A DNA stretch of 64,000 nucleotides from Polynucleobacter sp. TUM22923 (GCF_030295705.1 NZ_AP027274.1:372001-436000); one strand, 5' to 3'; shown: positions 47,995 to 58,335, counted from the first letter of the stretch. Notes: generated by a model not told the origin, from the letters alone. Made by a program: numbers and translations.

Positions 47995-48837
47995 ATGGCC
48001 TTGCCCCACAATATTCAGATGTCCAACGCCTCGGTGCCCCTGGTGCATGAGGTGCAGATCATGGATGAGGCTGGGCGCTTAAAGACTACCCATATCCCGG
48101 GTGAGCGACCTTTAACCATTTATTTGGATAAGCGTGAAGTTGTGACATTAATGACCTTAGGTAGTGCCCCAGAGGCTTTGGTGCTGGGTTATTTGCGCAA
48201 TCAGCGCTTAGTAGAGTCCCCAGACGATATCGAGAGCATTCAGGTGGACTGGGAGACAGACTCGGCAGCGGTCAAGACCCATCGCAGTACTGTAGATATT
48301 GATGCCCTGACAAGTAAGCGGGTAGTGACTACTGGGTGCGGCCAGGGCACGATGTTTGGCGGACTGATTGAGGAGATGGATCAGATACGATTACCCGATG
48401 GCCCCTTGCTGGCCCAAGAGGCGATTGTGAAGTTGATTGACAGTATCCGCATGCATGACACCATTTATAAGAAATCAGGCTCAGTACACGCTTGTGCGGT
48501 GTTTGAGCGTAATGGCGATGATGATGTTCAACTACTGCATTTTATTGAAGACGTGGGTCGCCATAATGCCGTGGACTCCATATCGGGTCTGATGTGGCTC
48601 GCGGACAAGCCTGGCAAGGATCTCGTTTTCTTTACAACCGGGCGTCTGACCTCAGAGATGGTGATTAAAGGAGCTCAGATGGGTATTCCCTTCCTGTTGA
48701 CTCGTTCTGGCGTTACCCTGATGGGCCTAGAGTTGGCACGCAAAACCAATCTCACGCTGCTATCTCGCTGTTCCGGGAAGCATTTTGAGATTTATAACGC
48801 TCCAGAGAGAGTCGTTTTTACCCCTGCATCTGAGTAA
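47995..48837 (+). CDS. fdhD: Formate dehydrogenase accessory sulfurtransferase
   Basis: A 280-aa FdhD protein that passes sulfur to the molybdenum cofactor of formate dehydrogenase. The central motif reads TTGCGQGTMFGG, keeping the first cysteine but having Gly where E. coli FdhD has the second (C-x-x-C). KSGSVHACAVF, EDVGRHNAVD and FTTGRLTSEMV are standard. I start at the ATG at 47995 (AGAG upstream); a TTG at 47971 is possible. It fits formate output from the oxalate cluster about 4 kb away. Confidence 0.93.
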   Translation: MALPHNIQMSNASVPLVHEVQIMDEAGRLKTTHIPGERPLTIYLDKREVVTLMTLGSAPEALVLGYLRNQRLVESPDDIESIQVDWETDSAAVKTHRSTVDIDALTSKRVVTTGCGQGTMFGGLIEEMDQIRLPDGPLLAQEAIVKLIDSIRMHDTIYKKSGSVHACAVFERNGDDDVQLLHFIEDVGRHNAVDSISGLMWLADKPGKDLVFFTTGRLTSEMVIKGAQMGIPFLLTRSGVTLMGLELARKTNLTLLSRCSGKHFEIYNAPERVVFTPASE

Positions 48838-48878
48838 ATTGATGGGCATTGCCCCTGCGAAGGTTTTACAATTCGGCC

Positions 48879-49445
48879 ATGACTATTAAATCTGACCACT
48901 GGATCCGCCGTATGGGCACGCAAGGCATGATCAGCCCATTTGAACCTGAGCAAGTTCGCATAGACGCTGCCGGCCAAAAAATTGTAAGTTACGGCACCTC
49001 TAGCTACGGCTACGACATTCGTTGTGCTGATGAATTCAAGATCTTTACGAATATCAACAGCACTATCGTCGATCCAAAGAACTTTGATGAGCAATCCTTC
49101 GTAGACTTTAAGGGTCCGGTTTGCATCATTCCACCAAACTCCTTTGCCTTAGCAAGAACAGTAGAGTATTTTAAGATCCCTCGCAGCGTACTAACAGTGT
49201 GCGTTGGTAAGAGTACTTATGCCCGCTGCGGAATTATTGTGAATGTCACTCCATTCGAGCCTGAATGGGAAGGCTATGTGACGCTAGAGTTTTCAAACAC
49301 GACACCGTTACCCGCCAAGATTTACGCTGGTGAAGGTTGTGCGCAAGTATTGTTCTTTGAGAGTGACGAAGTATGTGGCACGTCCTACAAAGATCGTGGC
49401 GGCAAATATCAAGGCCAAGTCGGCGTTACCTTACCAAAGACTTAA
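48879..49445 (+). CDS. dcd: dCTP deaminase
   Basis: A 188-aa dCTP deaminase that makes dUTP for thymidylate synthesis. [65 protein letters not shown] are the family regions with the catalytic glutamate. The ATG at 48879 gives the usual length; the frame is open 30 bases further. It follows fdhD by 41 bases. Confidence 0.96.
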   Translation: MTIKSDHWIRRMGTQGMISPFEPEQVRIDAAGQKIVSYGTSSYGYDIRCADEFKIFTNINSTIVDPKNFDEQSFVDFKGPVCIIPPNSFALARTVEYFKIPRSVLTVCVGKSTYARCGIIVNVTPFEPEWEGYVTLEFSNTTPLPAKIYAGEGCAQVLFFESDEVCGTSYKDRGGKYQGQVGVTLPKT

Positions 49446-49484
49446 TCTGTTGAATCGCCAGATTGGCGACCTTAAAGGGTACTC

Positions 49485-51752
49485 ATGAAATTTCGTTTCC
49501 CAATCATCATTATTGATGAGGATTTTCGTTCTGAAAATATTTCAGGTTCCGGTATTCGTGACTTAGCTGAAGCTATTGAGACTGAGGGGATGGAAGTCAT
49601 TGGTTTGACAAGTTATGGTGACCTTACATCCTTTGCCCAGCAAGCCTCTCGCGCCTCCTCATTTATTGTCTCGATTGATGATGAAGAGTTTGTAACAGAC
49701 TCCGAGGATCACGACCTACCAGCACTCAATAATTTACGGGCATTTATTACCGAAGTGCGTAAACGCAATGAAGATATTCCAATCTTCTTGTATGGTGAGA
49801 CTCGCACATCACGTCATATGCCTAACGACATCTTGCGTGAGTTACATGGCTTTATTCATATGAATGAAGACACGCCTGAGTTTGTAGCGCGCCACATTAT
49901 TCGAGAAGCTAAGGTTTACTTAGATTCATTAGCACCGCCATTCTTTCGGGCCTTAACCAATTACGCTTCTGAGGGTTCTTACTCTTGGCATTGCCCTGGA
50001 CACTCAGGCGGTGTTGCATTTTTGAAGAGCCCAGTGGGACGCATGTTCCATCAGTTTTTTGGTGAAAATATGTTGCGTGCGGACGTTTGTAACGCCGTAG
50101 AGGAATTGGGTCAGCTCTTAGACCACACCGGCCCCGTATTGCAAAGCGAACGTAATGCAGCGCGGATATTTAATGCTGACCACTTATTTTTTGTCACCAA
50201 CGGTACTTCTACCTCAAACAAAATTGTTTGGCACTCTACAGTAGCTCCTGGTGATGTTGTCGTAGTCGATCGAAATTGCCATAAGTCTGTGATTCATTCC
50301 ATTACGATGATGGGCGCAATTCCGATTTTCTTAATGCCAACGCGTAATCATTTGGGCATTATTGGGCCTATTCCAAAAGAAGAATTTGAATGGAGCAATA
50401 TCCAGAAGAAAATTGATGCTAATCCGTTCATTAAAGATAAAACGGTCATACCACGTGTCATGACTTTGACTCAAAGTACCTATGACGGGATTGTTTATAA
50501 CGTTGAGATGATTAAAGAAATGCTCGACGGCAAAGTGGACTCTTTGCACTTTGATGAAGCTTGGTTGCCACATGCTGCTTTCCATCCTTTCTATAAGGAT
50601 ATGCATGCCATTGGATCAGACCGCAAGCGCACTAAGAAGAGTTTGATGTTTGCAACCCAATCAACCCATAAGTTATTGGCGGGATTATCACAAGCATCTC
50701 AGGTGCTAGTGCAGGATGCTGAAGATACTAAGCTCGATCGTGACTGCTTCAATGAGGCGTATTTGATGCACACCTCTACCAGCCCTCAATACGCCATCAT
50801 TGCATCTTGCGATGTGTCTGCGGCAATGATGGAAGCCCCTGGTGGAACAACGCTGGTAGAAGAATCTATTGCGGAAGCGATGGACTTCCGTCGTGCGATG
50901 CGTGAAGTAGATGCTAAGTTTGGTGCGGACTGGTGGTTTAAGGTCTGGGGCCCAGATCACTTAGCGGATGAGGGTATTGGCGAGCGCTCTGATTGGGTGC
51001 TGGAGCCCAATGCCAGTTGGCATGACTTTGGTAATGTTGCTGAAGATTTCAATATGCTGGACCCCATCAAGGCGACCATCGTAACGCCCGGTTTAGATAT
51101 TGAGGGGAACTTCGGTTCTGTGGGCATCCCAGCTAGCATTGTTACGAAATATTTGGCTGAGCATGGCGTGATTGTGGAGAAGTGTGGTTTGTATTCCTTC
51201 TTCATTATGTTCACTATTGGTATTACTAAAGGGCGCTGGAATACTTTGGTTACGGAGTTGCAGCAATTTAAAGATCACTTTGATAAAAATGCTCCCTTAT
51301 GGAAAGTATTGCCAGAGTTCGTAGCAAAACATCCTCGCTATGAGCGGGTAGGTTTGAAGGATATTTGCCAGCAAATTCATGAGTTCTATAAAGGTCGTGA
51401 CGTAGCGCGGATGACTACTGAGATGTACACCTCAGATATGGTGCCAGCGATGATGCCTTCAGAAGCTTGGGCCAAGATGGCGCATAAGAAAGTAGATCGT
51501 GTCCCCCTGGATCGGCTGCAGGATCGGATTACGGCGATGTTAGTGACGCCATACCCACCGGGCATTCCATTGCTAATTCCAGGCGAGCGTTTTAATAAGC
51601 GAATTATTGATTACCTCTATTTTGCGCGCGACTTCAATGCGCAATTCCCTGGGTTTGAGACCGATATTCATGGACTAGTAAAGTCAGAAGTAGATGGGCG
51701 TAGTGAATATTATGTCGATTGCGTCAGACTGGAGTCAGATAGCACGCTGTAA
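49485..51752 (+). CDS. Arginine/lysine/ornithine decarboxylase (PLP, AdiA family)
   Basis: A 755-aa biodegradative-type basic amino acid decarboxylase. An N-terminal wing (FPIIIIDEDFRSENISG) precedes the PLP domain, with HCPGHSGG near 170 and the Schiff-base lysine in STHKLLAG near 390. The overall pattern is nearer to arginine decarboxylase AdiA than to CadA or SpeC, though substrate is not certain. It would release agmatine or a diamine for polyamines or acid resistance. A terminator follows 26 bases after its stop. Confidence 0.9.
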   Translation: MKFRFPIIIIDEDFRSENISGSGIRDLAEAIETEGMEVIGLTSYGDLTSFAQQASRASSFIVSIDDEEFVTDSEDHDLPALNNLRAFITEVRKRNEDIPIFLYGETRTSRHMPNDILRELHGFIHMNEDTPEFVARHIIREAKVYLDSLAPPFFRALTNYASEGSYSWHCPGHSGGVAFLKSPVGRMFHQFFGENMLRADVCNAVEELGQLLDHTGPVLQSERNAARIFNADHLFFVTNGTSTSNKIVWHSTVAPGDVVVVDRNCHKSVIHSITMMGAIPIFLMPTRNHLGIIGPIPKEEFEWSNIQKKIDANPFIKDKTVIPRVMTLTQSTYDGIVYNVEMIKEMLDGKVDSLHFDEAWLPHAAFHPFYKDMHAIGSDRKRTKKSLMFATQSTHKLLAGLSQASQVLVQDAEDTKLDRDCFNEAYLMHTSTSPQYAIIASCDVSAAMMEAPGGTTLVEESIAEAMDFRRAMREVDAKFGADWWFKVWGPDHLADEGIGERSDWVLEPNASWHDFGNVAEDFNMLDPIKATIVTPGLDIEGNFGSVGIPASIVTKYLAEHGVIVEKCGLYSFFIMFTIGITKGRWNTLVTELQQFKDHFDKNAPLWKVLPEFVAKHPRYERVGLKDICQQIHEFYKGRDVARMTTEMYTSDMVPAMMPSEAWAKMAHKKVDRVPLDRLQDRITAMLVTPYPPGIPLLIPGERFNKRIIDYLYFARDFNAQFPGFETDIHGLVKSEVDGRSEYYVDCVRLESDSTL

Positions 51753-51778
51753 TTGCTGCCTTTAGTTTGATTAAAATG

Positions 51779-51802
51779 CCCTGCCTTTGCGGGGTACTTT
51801 TT
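51779..51802 (+). terminator. Rho-independent terminator
   Basis: CCCTGC (51779-51784), loop CTTT, GCGGGG (51789-51794), then TACTTTTT: a 6-bp GC-rich stem (one G-T pair) and T-run after the decarboxylase gene. Confidence 0.8.
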
Positions 51803-51876
51803 GCCATTACTGGCAGCGCTTCTCATTGACAGGACCAAACTCAAAACTCAAAACCTGCCACTGCAACATTAGGTGA

Positions 51877-51896
51877 ATTCAACTACGAAGTGCAAC
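51877..51896 (+). repeat. IS30 left terminal inverted repeat
   Basis: 20 bases matching the right end in 18 positions; lies 75-94 bases before the transposase ATG. Confidence 0.9.
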
Positions 51897-51969
51897 TTTG
51901 ATCAATTAGAGCTAGTGGCTAAGGATATTTTAGTATCCATAGTTTCTAGACCTGCAAGTCAAAGTAGCC

Positions 51970-52923
51970 ATGACCTATCAACACCTTAGCCAAGAAGAAC
52001 GATATCAGATTTATATCCTCATGAAAGACGGAAAAACCCAAAGCCAGATCGCCCAGCTCATGAATCGACATAAGTCGACCATTGGCCGAGAGCTATCTCG
52101 CAATACCGGAGGCAGAGGATATCGACCGAGACAAGCCTGTTTATTAGCAGAGGAACGCTCCCTAGGCTCTCGTAATGCTACCCAAATCACCCCAGCTGAT
52201 TGGGATCAAACGGTAGAGTACCTACAAGACCAATGGAGCCCTGAGCAAATCGCAGATGTTGTAGGGATTAGCCATGAGACCATCTATCGCCATGTTTATG
52301 CTGATAAAGCCGCTGGTGGCACTCTTTACCAGCAGTTACGCTGTCAAAAGAAACGTAAAAAGCGCTATGCCAGTGGCCGGGATCGACGAGGCCAGATCGT
52401 AGGCAGAAGGCCGATTAGTGAGCGCCCAGAGCATATTGAAGCCAGATCTCAAGTCGGTCACTGGGAAGGCGATACCGTGATTGGGGCAGCGCACAAACAA
52501 GCTATTGTGACCTTAGTGGAGCGCAAGAGTGGTTATGCTGTTCTAGCCAAAGTACCCAATAAAACTTCGACCCTGGTAGGTAACGCCATTATTGAAGGAC
52601 TGGCCCCCTATCAAGCTAAGGTCAAAACACTAACTTATGACAACGGAAAGGAATTTGCCGAGCACGCCCGGATTGATACAGCACTGCAATCCACCACCTA
52701 CTTTGCTGATCCTTTTGCCAGTTGGCAACGCGGTTCTAATGAAAACTTCAATGGCTTACTAAGGCAATACATCCCCAAAAAGAGGCCTTTATCCACCGTA
52801 ACTGATGAGGAGCTTAGAATGATTGAAAGCAAGCTTAATAACCGACCTCGTAAGAGGTTGGGATTTAAAACCCCCAATGAAGTGTTTATGCAGTCCTTAA
52901 ACCGTGTTGCACTTCGTGTTTGA
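51970..52923 (+). CDS. IS30-family transposase
   Basis: A 317-aa DDE transposase. The N-terminal helix-turn-helix MTYQHLSQEERYQIYILMKDGKTQSQIAQLMNRHKSTIGREL is typical of IS30. The integrase core has the first aspartate in HWEGDTVIG, the second in TYDNGKEFAEH and the glutamate in RGSNENFNGLLRQY. The frame is intact, so the element could still move. Confidence 0.95.
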   Translation: MTYQHLSQEERYQIYILMKDGKTQSQIAQLMNRHKSTIGRELSRNTGGRGYRPRQACLLAEERSLGSRNATQITPADWDQTVEYLQDQWSPEQIADVVGISHETIYRHVYADKAAGGTLYQQLRCQKKRKKRYASGRDRRGQIVGRRPISERPEHIEARSQVGHWEGDTVIGAAHKQAIVTLVERKSGYAVLAKVPNKTSTLVGNAIIEGLAPYQAKVKTLTYDNGKEFAEHARIDTALQSTTYFADPFASWQRGSNENFNGLLRQYIPKKRPLSTVTDEELRMIESKLNNRPRKRLGFKTPNEVFMQSLNRVALRV

Positions 52924-52925
52924 AT
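52906..52925 (-). repeat. IS30 right terminal inverted repeat
   Basis: 20 bases containing the transposase stop codon. Its outer edge is 5 bases from the stop codon of dctM. Confidence 0.9.
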
Positions 52926-52930
52926 CTACG

Positions 52931-54466
52931 TTATTTCATTACTGGTTTATCTAGCTGAAAGACCACCGGTGCATCGTCGCCTACGGTATTTGCCGGTATC
53001 GCTGCTGCGGGCTCTTCACTGTTCGTGAAATTAAAATCTTGGCTTTGAACAAGTGCTGCTGGCTTATCTAGTAGCGTTGTAACGAGTGCCGGAAAGGCGA
53101 TGACGAGCACCACCATGATGAGTTGCAAGCCTACCCAGGGTAGTGCGCCCCAGTAAATATCGCTACTCTTGACTTCTTTAGGGGCAACCCCTCTTAGGTA
53201 AAAAAGGGCAAAGCCAAAAGGGGGATGCATAAACGAGGTTTGCATATTCACGCACAACATTACTCCGAACCATACCAATGCAGCGCTGGCCGCCGCCTGG
53301 GGATTGCCATTCATTGAGGCAAGCAGCACAGGGGCGAGCAATTTGACGGCAACAGGCGCTAGTAGGGGGACGATGATGAAGGCAATTTCAAAAAAATCCA
53401 AAAAGAATGCTAGAAAAAATACGAACAAATTTACGGCCACTAAAAATCCAACCCAGCCACCCGGTAAGTCTGAAAATAATGCCTCTACCCATTGCCCACC
53501 ATCAACACCTTGAAACACCACTGAAAAACAGGTAGAGCCAATCAAAATAAAGACAACCATGCAAGTGATTCGCATCGTATTTTGGTAGGCTTGCTCAATG
53601 AGGCCTTTGAGGTTCGGGATGTTGGAGCGGCGTAACCAGGCCAGCGCTAAGGTACCCATTGCACCCATGGCACCCGACTCTGTGGGCGTGGCAATGCCGG
53701 TCATGATGGTACCTAAAACCAAAAAGATGAGTACTGCTGAAGGAATAATCCCAAGAAGACATTTTTTCCAAAGACTCCAGCCCCTGAGCGTGAGTTGACT
53801 CTCTGGGGCGGCGGGTAAGTAGTCTGGACGAAAGCGTGACAAGAGGAAGGTGTAGAGCGCAAACAGGCCGATTTGAAGTAGCGATGGCCCCCAAGCACTG
53901 AGATACATGCTGCCAACATCTGCACTGCCGCTTTGGGTTTTGAGTTGATCTGCCAGAACAATGAGTACCAATGAAGGTGGCACTAATTGCGTAATGGTTC
54001 CAGAGGCCGCTAAAACGCCCGTAGCGTAGCGCATGTTGTAACCGTAACGCATCATGACCGGCAGGGAGATCATGGCCATAGCGATCACCTGAGCAGCTAC
54101 AGTGCCAGTAATTGCTCCTAAGATGAATCCCACAATAATGACTGAGTACCCTAGTCCACCCCGAACGCGTCCAAATAATTGACCCATGGAGTCCAGCATC
54201 TCTTCAGCTAAGCCGCAACGCTCTAGGATGGCTCCCATAAAGGTAAAGAAAGGAATTGCTAGGAGCAGGTCGTTAGCAAGAACCCCGCCAAAAATACGCT
54301 GCGGGATAGCCTGTAAAAAAAGCACATCAAAATAATGCTCGCTAATGGCAATGCCCGCAAAGAAAAGACCTGCGGCCATTAAAGAAAAGGCCACTGGAAA
54401 TCCGATCAACATAAATACAATCAAGCCGCCAAACATAAGCGGTGGCATCCACTCTAATGGGATCAT
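52931..54466 (-). CDS. TRAP transporter large permease (DctM family)
   Basis: A 511-aa membrane protein with about 13 hydrophobic segments and TRAP-large motifs such as FTFMGAILERCGLAEEMLDSMGQLFGRVRGGL and TESGAMGAMG. It moves a carboxylate or similar anion with sodium, using a periplasmic binding protein. The tail of about 50 hydrophilic residues (DKPAALVQSQDFNFTN...) is unusual for the family. The stop codon is 5 bases from the IS30 right end; no DctP receptor gene is adjacent. Confidence 0.9.
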   Translation of the reverse strand: MIPLEWMPPLMFGGLIVFMLIGFPVAFSLMAAGLFFAGIAISEHYFDVLFLQAIPQRIFGGVLANDLLLAIPFFTFMGAILERCGLAEEMLDSMGQLFGRVRGGLGYSVIIVGFILGAITGTVAAQVIAMAMISLPVMMRYGYNMRYATGVLAASGTITQLVPPSLVLIVLADQLKTQSGSADVGSMYLSAWGPSLLQIGLFALYTFLLSRFRPDYLPAAPESQLTLRGWSLWKKCLLGIIPSAVLIFLVLGTIMTGIATPTESGAMGAMGTLALAWLRRSNIPNLKGLIEQAYQNTMRITCMVVFILIGSTCFSVVFQGVDGGQWVEALFSDLPGGWVGFLVAVNLFVFFLAFFLDFFEIAFIIVPLLAPVAVKLLAPVLLASMNGNPQAAASAALVWFGVMLCVNMQTSFMHPPFGFALFYLRGVAPKEVKSSDIYWGALPWVGLQLIMVVLVIAFPALVTTLLDKPAALVQSQDFNFTNSEEPAAAIPANTVGDDAPVVFQLDKPVMK

Positions 54467-55014
54467 TGCATGGGCTTTTCGTAATGCAAATCAGCGGCTG
54501 ACAAAGTGGATTTACCGTTGAGTGCGCTAATGCGTTTAATGATTTCAGACAGACCTTGAAGGCTCAGCATAAAAAAGCCAAAGGGTAGCAAAAATTTAAC
54601 GGGATAGCGTACTAAACCGCCAGCATTGAGAGAATGCTCAGATACCAGCCAGGATGGATAAAACAATGAAACCCATGATAGCCAGGCAAACAGAATGCAA
54701 GCAGGCATTAAAAATACCATCAGGCCAAATAGATCGACGTAAATACGCCCGCGATCAGAAAGTTGGGAATAGATTAAATCTACCCGCACATGTTCATTGC
54801 GCTTTAGGGTGTAAGCGGAGCCAAGCATAACGGCAGCGGCGAACAGATACCACTGCAGTTCTAGTGGCCAGTTGTTACTGATGTCTAAGGTATAGCGCAG
54901 CAAGGCATTGACTGCCGATACAACGCAAGAGAGCAAGATCATGATGCTTGCCGCCTTGCCTAGCAGCTGATTAACGCGATCAATGCTCGCTGAGAGTGTT
55001 CCCCACAAGCCCAT
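54463..55014 (-). CDS. TRAP transporter small permease (DctQ family)
   Basis: A 183-aa four-helix membrane protein with the DctQ motif KRNEHVRVDLI near 68-78. It pairs with the large subunit, which it overlaps by 4 bases (ATGA). It starts 5 bases after the argH stop, so it is in the argH operon. Confidence 0.87.
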   Translation of the reverse strand: MGLWGTLSASIDRVNQLLGKAASIMILLSCVVSAVNALLRYTLDISNNWPLELQWYLFAAAVMLGSAYTLKRNEHVRVDLIYSQLSDRGRIYVDLFGLMVFLMPACILFAWLSWVSLFYPSWLVSEHSLNAGGLVRYPVKFLLPFGFFMLSLQGLSEIIKRISALNGKSTLSAADLHYEKPMQ

Positions 55015-55019
55015 GTGAT

Positions 55020-56438
55020 CTAGAGACCAGCACGACCCTGTTCAATGGCTGCCAAGACCTGTGCCGGTGCCGTGCCACCCGCATGCTGACGTGAGTTCAC
55101 TGAACCCTCTACCGTGAGCAGGGCAAAGACGTCATCAGACATGAGTTCTGGGCGACTATCTAAACCACAAGCAAACCGCAATTCAGAAAGGCTAAGGTCA
55201 GTTAGCATGCATTTGCGACCCACGCAGGCTTTTACTGCATGCGCTACTGCCTCATGTGCATCTCGGAAGGCTAAACCTTTTTTTACTAAATAGTCTGCCA
55301 AGTCAGTAGCTGTTGCAAAACCTTCTTCAGCCGCTGACCTCATTACATCCGCTTTGACTTCAATATGGGGAATCATGTCAGCAAAAATACGCAAAGTATC
55401 TTGTACGGTATCGACCGCATCAAATAAAGGCTCTTTATCTTCCTGATTATCTTTGTTGTAAGCCAAAGGCTGACTCTTCATCAACGTCAATAAAGAAATT
55501 AAGTCGCCGTAAACGCGCCCTGTTTTGCCTCGGGCTAGTTCAGGAACATCGGGATTTTTCTTCTGGGGCATGATAGAGCTTCCGGTACAAAAGCGATCCG
55601 GTAGATCAATAAATCCAAAGCGAGGGCTGAGCCAAAGCACCAACTCTTCTGAGAGGCGTGATACATGCATCATCAAGATAGCAGAGAACGCGCAAAACTC
55701 GATTGCAAAATCACGATCAGAGACAGCGTCTAATGAATTTGCGCAGATGCCATCAAAGCCAAGGGTACGCGCTACTTGTTCACGATCGATTGGATAGGTG
55801 GTGCCCGCTAAAGCCGCCGCGCCCAATGGCAGGCGATTAAACCGTACACGTAAATCTGCTAAGCGGCTGGCATCTCGACTAAACATTTCGTAATAGGCCA
55901 TCAAGTGGTGGCCAAAGGTAATCGGTTGAGCGACTTGCAAATGGGTATGACCAGGCATGATCGTTGCGGCATGTTTCTCTGCAAGATCAAGCAATGCAGC
56001 ACGTAATGATTTTAGTGTGACCGCGATTTCATCGACGCTACCACGCAACCAAAGTCTTAAGTCAGTCGCGACCTGGTCATTGCGTGAGCGACCGGTATGC
56101 AGCCGCTTACCAGCATCGCCCACTAACTGCGTCAAGCGGGCCTCAATATTTAAATGAACATCTTCCAGAGCTAGCTGCCATTGAAATTCACCAGCCTCGA
56201 TTTCACTCTTAATCTGCGCCATTCCTTTTTGAATATCCGCTAAATCTTGGGTGCTGACAATCTTTTGAGTTGCCAGCATTTCAGCATGGGCCAAGGATCC
56301 TGCGATATCAACCATCGCAAAGCGCTGGTCAAAGCCAATCGAGGCAGTGTAACGTTGCACTAGTTCGTCAACGGGTTCGGTAAAGCGGGCCGACCAAGCT
56401 TGGGCTTTGTTGGCAAGGGAATTATTTGATGTGCTCAT
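55020..56438 (-). CDS. argH: Argininosuccinate lyase
   Basis: A 472-aa fumarase/aspartase-superfamily lyase, last step of arginine synthesis. Signature [12 protein letters not shown] near 287-298, the first conserved region [17 protein letters not shown] near 110, and HTHLQVAQP near 165. It heads a leftward operon with the TRAP genes, while hemC is divergent. Confidence 0.96.
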   Translation of the reverse strand: MSTSNNSLANKAQAWSARFTEPVDELVQRYTASIGFDQRFAMVDIAGSLAHAEMLATQKIVSTQDLADIQKGMAQIKSEIEAGEFQWQLALEDVHLNIEARLTQLVGDAGKRLHTGRSRNDQVATDLRLWLRGSVDEIAVTLKSLRAALLDLAEKHAATIMPGHTHLQVAQPITFGHHLMAYYEMFSRDASRLADLRVRFNRLPLGAAALAGTTYPIDREQVARTLGFDGICANSLDAVSDRDFAIEFCAFSAILMMHVSRLSEELVLWLSPRFGFIDLPDRFCTGSSIMPQKKNPDVPELARGKTGRVYGDLISLLTLMKSQPLAYNKDNQEDKEPLFDAVDTVQDTLRIFADMIPHIEVKADVMRSAAEEGFATATDLADYLVKKGLAFRDAHEAVAHAVKACVGRKCMLTDLSLSELRFACGLDSRPELMSDDVFALLTVEGSVNSRQHAGGTAPAQVLAAIEQGRAGL

Positions 56439-56481
56439 AAACGCAGTATATTGGTGAAGGTCTTCGATTATCTTAAATGTT

Positions 56482-57462
56482 ATGTCCCAACTCCCTATTT
56501 CTAGCTCTATATCCTCTATTTCTAGCCCTCCTCAGCGCCTCGTTATTGCCTCTCGCGAGAGCCGGCTTGCTATGTGGCAAGCCGAGCATGTCAGGGATTG
56601 CCTAAAAAAGCACTATCCAGAGTGCGATGTCCAGATCTTGGGTATGACCACTCGGGGTGACCAAATTTTGGATAAAGCACTCTCCAAGGTGGGTGGTAAA
56701 GGCCTCTTTGTTAAAGAGCTGGAAACAGCTTTGGAGGACGGACGAGCCGATTTAGCGGTACATTCCCTTAAAGACGTCCCAATGGTGATGCCTCAGGGCT
56801 TTGATTTATCGTGCGTCATGGCGCGTGAGGATGCGCGTGATGCGTTTGTATCGAACGACTATGCCAGCCTAGAGGATCTTCCTCAGGGCGCTATTGTGGG
56901 AACTTCTAGCCTACGCCGTGAATCTGTCTTGAGAGCGCAATTCCCGCATTTGGAGATTCATCCTTTACGGGGTAACTTGGATACCCGTATGGGTAAGTTG
57001 GATCGTGGCGAGTATCAGGCCATCATTTTGGCGGCTGCGGGTCTAAAGCGCCTAGGGCTAGAGGCCCGTATTCGAGCGCTATTGCCAATTGATCCTTATA
57101 CACCAGCAGCTGGGCAGGGCGCTTTGGGCATTGAAACCCTCAGCAAACATCCGAATATTAAAGAGTGGCTTGCCCCCTTAAGCAATTTACCAACCTGGTA
57201 TGCAGTGACAGCTGAGCGAATGGTCTCGCGTCAATTGGGAGGCTCTTGTGAAGTGCCTTTAGCGGCTTATGCTGTTTGGAGCGAAGATCAAATGCAGATT
57301 CGCTCATTTGTGGCTAGCGTTGATGGCAAGGCAATCTGCTTGGCTAGCGCCCAAGGACCTGTCAGAAGCTTGGCAGAAGCAGAAGCCCTAGGTCTTGTAG
57401 TAGCGCAGGATTTAATTTTGCAAGGCGCAGCAAGCTTACTGCCAAATGGTTTGCCTCAGTAG
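56482..57462 (+). CDS. hemC: Hydroxymethylbilane synthase
   Basis: A 326-aa porphobilinogen deaminase. [39 protein letters not shown] and HSLKDVPM are family signatures, and the dipyrromethane cofactor cysteine is in [12 protein letters not shown]. The Ser-rich first 18 residues (SSSISSISS) are extra. hemD follows by 36 bases. Confidence 0.96.
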   Translation: MSQLPISSSISSISSPPQRLVIASRESRLAMWQAEHVRDCLKKHYPECDVQILGMTTRGDQILDKALSKVGGKGLFVKELETALEDGRADLAVHSLKDVPMVMPQGFDLSCVMAREDARDAFVSNDYASLEDLPQGAIVGTSSLRRESVLRAQFPHLEIHPLRGNLDTRMGKLDRGEYQAIILAAAGLKRLGLEARIRALLPIDPYTPAAGQGALGIETLSKHPNIKEWLAPLSNLPTWYAVTAERMVSRQLGGSCEVPLAAYAVWSEDQMQIRSFVASVDGKAICLASAQGPVRSLAEAEALGLVVAQDLILQGAASLLPNGLPQ

Positions 57463-57498
57463 ATAACAAAGCAAAGTAGCAATCAAAGTACCGGACCT

Positions 57499-58311
57499 AT
57501 GAGCACAAAGACCATTGTGATTACGCGCCCTAGCGGGCAAGCACATCAGCTGTCAGCGTTGCTTAACGAGTGTTTGCAAAACAGCCCGGCTAGCCAAGCA
57601 AAGCCTCCGGAAATCATTTCTCTGCCATTACTCACCATTCTTCCGGGGAGTGGGAGTACATTGGCCCAAGATATTGCGGCATCGTTACATGCTGCCGATT
57701 TAGCAATTTTTGTTAGCCCAAATGCCATTGAATGCACGATGCGTTTGTTAGGATGTTCTTGGCAAGAGGTCTCTAACAGCCCAGTTCCGATTGGGGTAAT
57801 GGGCGGGGGTAGCTTAGCTGCTTTAAGTGCTTATGGCATTGGTAGCGAGAGCACCCCAACATGGCTACTTTATCCCCAAGACAATACTGAGTGGGACTCT
57901 GAGGGTCTTTGGAAGGTACTGCAAAAACTGCAATGGGATTGGCCTACAAAGCGAGTGGTGATATTGAAGGGCGAGGGCGGTCGTGATTGGCTGGCTGATA
58001 CGCTCAAAGCAGCCGGGGCACACTTAAATCTGATTTCGGTATACAGCCGCATTCCTCTAGACTTAGAAAGCCCTATTTGGGGCGACATCCGAAAAATAGA
58101 CTTTGTTCAATCTCTTTGGTTGCTAACTTCCTCGGAAGCTGTGCGCCACCTGGGGCGCGCTCAGTTACCACTGAATCTTAGCGTCGCTTTATGTTCGCAC
58201 CCGAATATTGCAGATGCAGCGAGACAAATTGGTTTCAGAGAAATCATAGTTTGTGAGTCTGGCGATGACGCTTTAGTCAAAGCAAGTCAACATTGGCTTG
58301 AGCAGCAATAG
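57499..58311 (+). CDS. hemD: Uroporphyrinogen-III synthase
   Basis: A 270-aa two-domain HemD that closes hydroxymethylbilane to uroporphyrinogen III. TIVITRPSGQAHQLSALL, FVSPNAIECTM and VVILKGEGGRDWLADTLKAAGA are recognisable in this poorly conserved family. The order hemC-hemD is standard. Confidence 0.88.
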   Translation: MSTKTIVITRPSGQAHQLSALLNECLQNSPASQAKPPEIISLPLLTILPGSGSTLAQDIAASLHAADLAIFVSPNAIECTMRLLGCSWQEVSNSPVPIGVMGGGSLAALSAYGIGSESTPTWLLYPQDNTEWDSEGLWKVLQKLQWDWPTKRVVILKGEGGRDWLADTLKAAGAHLNLISVYSRIPLDLESPIWGDIRKIDFVQSLWLLTSSEAVRHLGRAQLPLNLSVALCSHPNIADAARQIGFREIIVCESGDDALVKASQHWLEQQ

Positions 58312-58335
58312 TCTGAGCAGCAACAGCCCGACTAC

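Larger units (their letters stand above)
51877..52925 (+). mobile_element. IS30-family insertion sequence, complete
   Basis: A 1049-base element with near-perfect 20-base ends: left 51877-51896 begins ATTCAACTACGAAGTGCAAC, and the right end 52906-52925 reversed is ATTCAAACACGAAGTGCAAC (18 of 20 identical). It carries one full transposase gene whose stop lies within the right end, as in many IS30 elements. No target duplication of 2 or 3 bases is evident (left flank tga, right flank cta). It sits between the decarboxylase terminator and the end of the TRAP large subunit gene. Confidence 0.92.

Noticed and set aside
51860..52940. Target-site duplication of the IS30 element
   Set aside because: The 2-4 bases flanking each end do not match.
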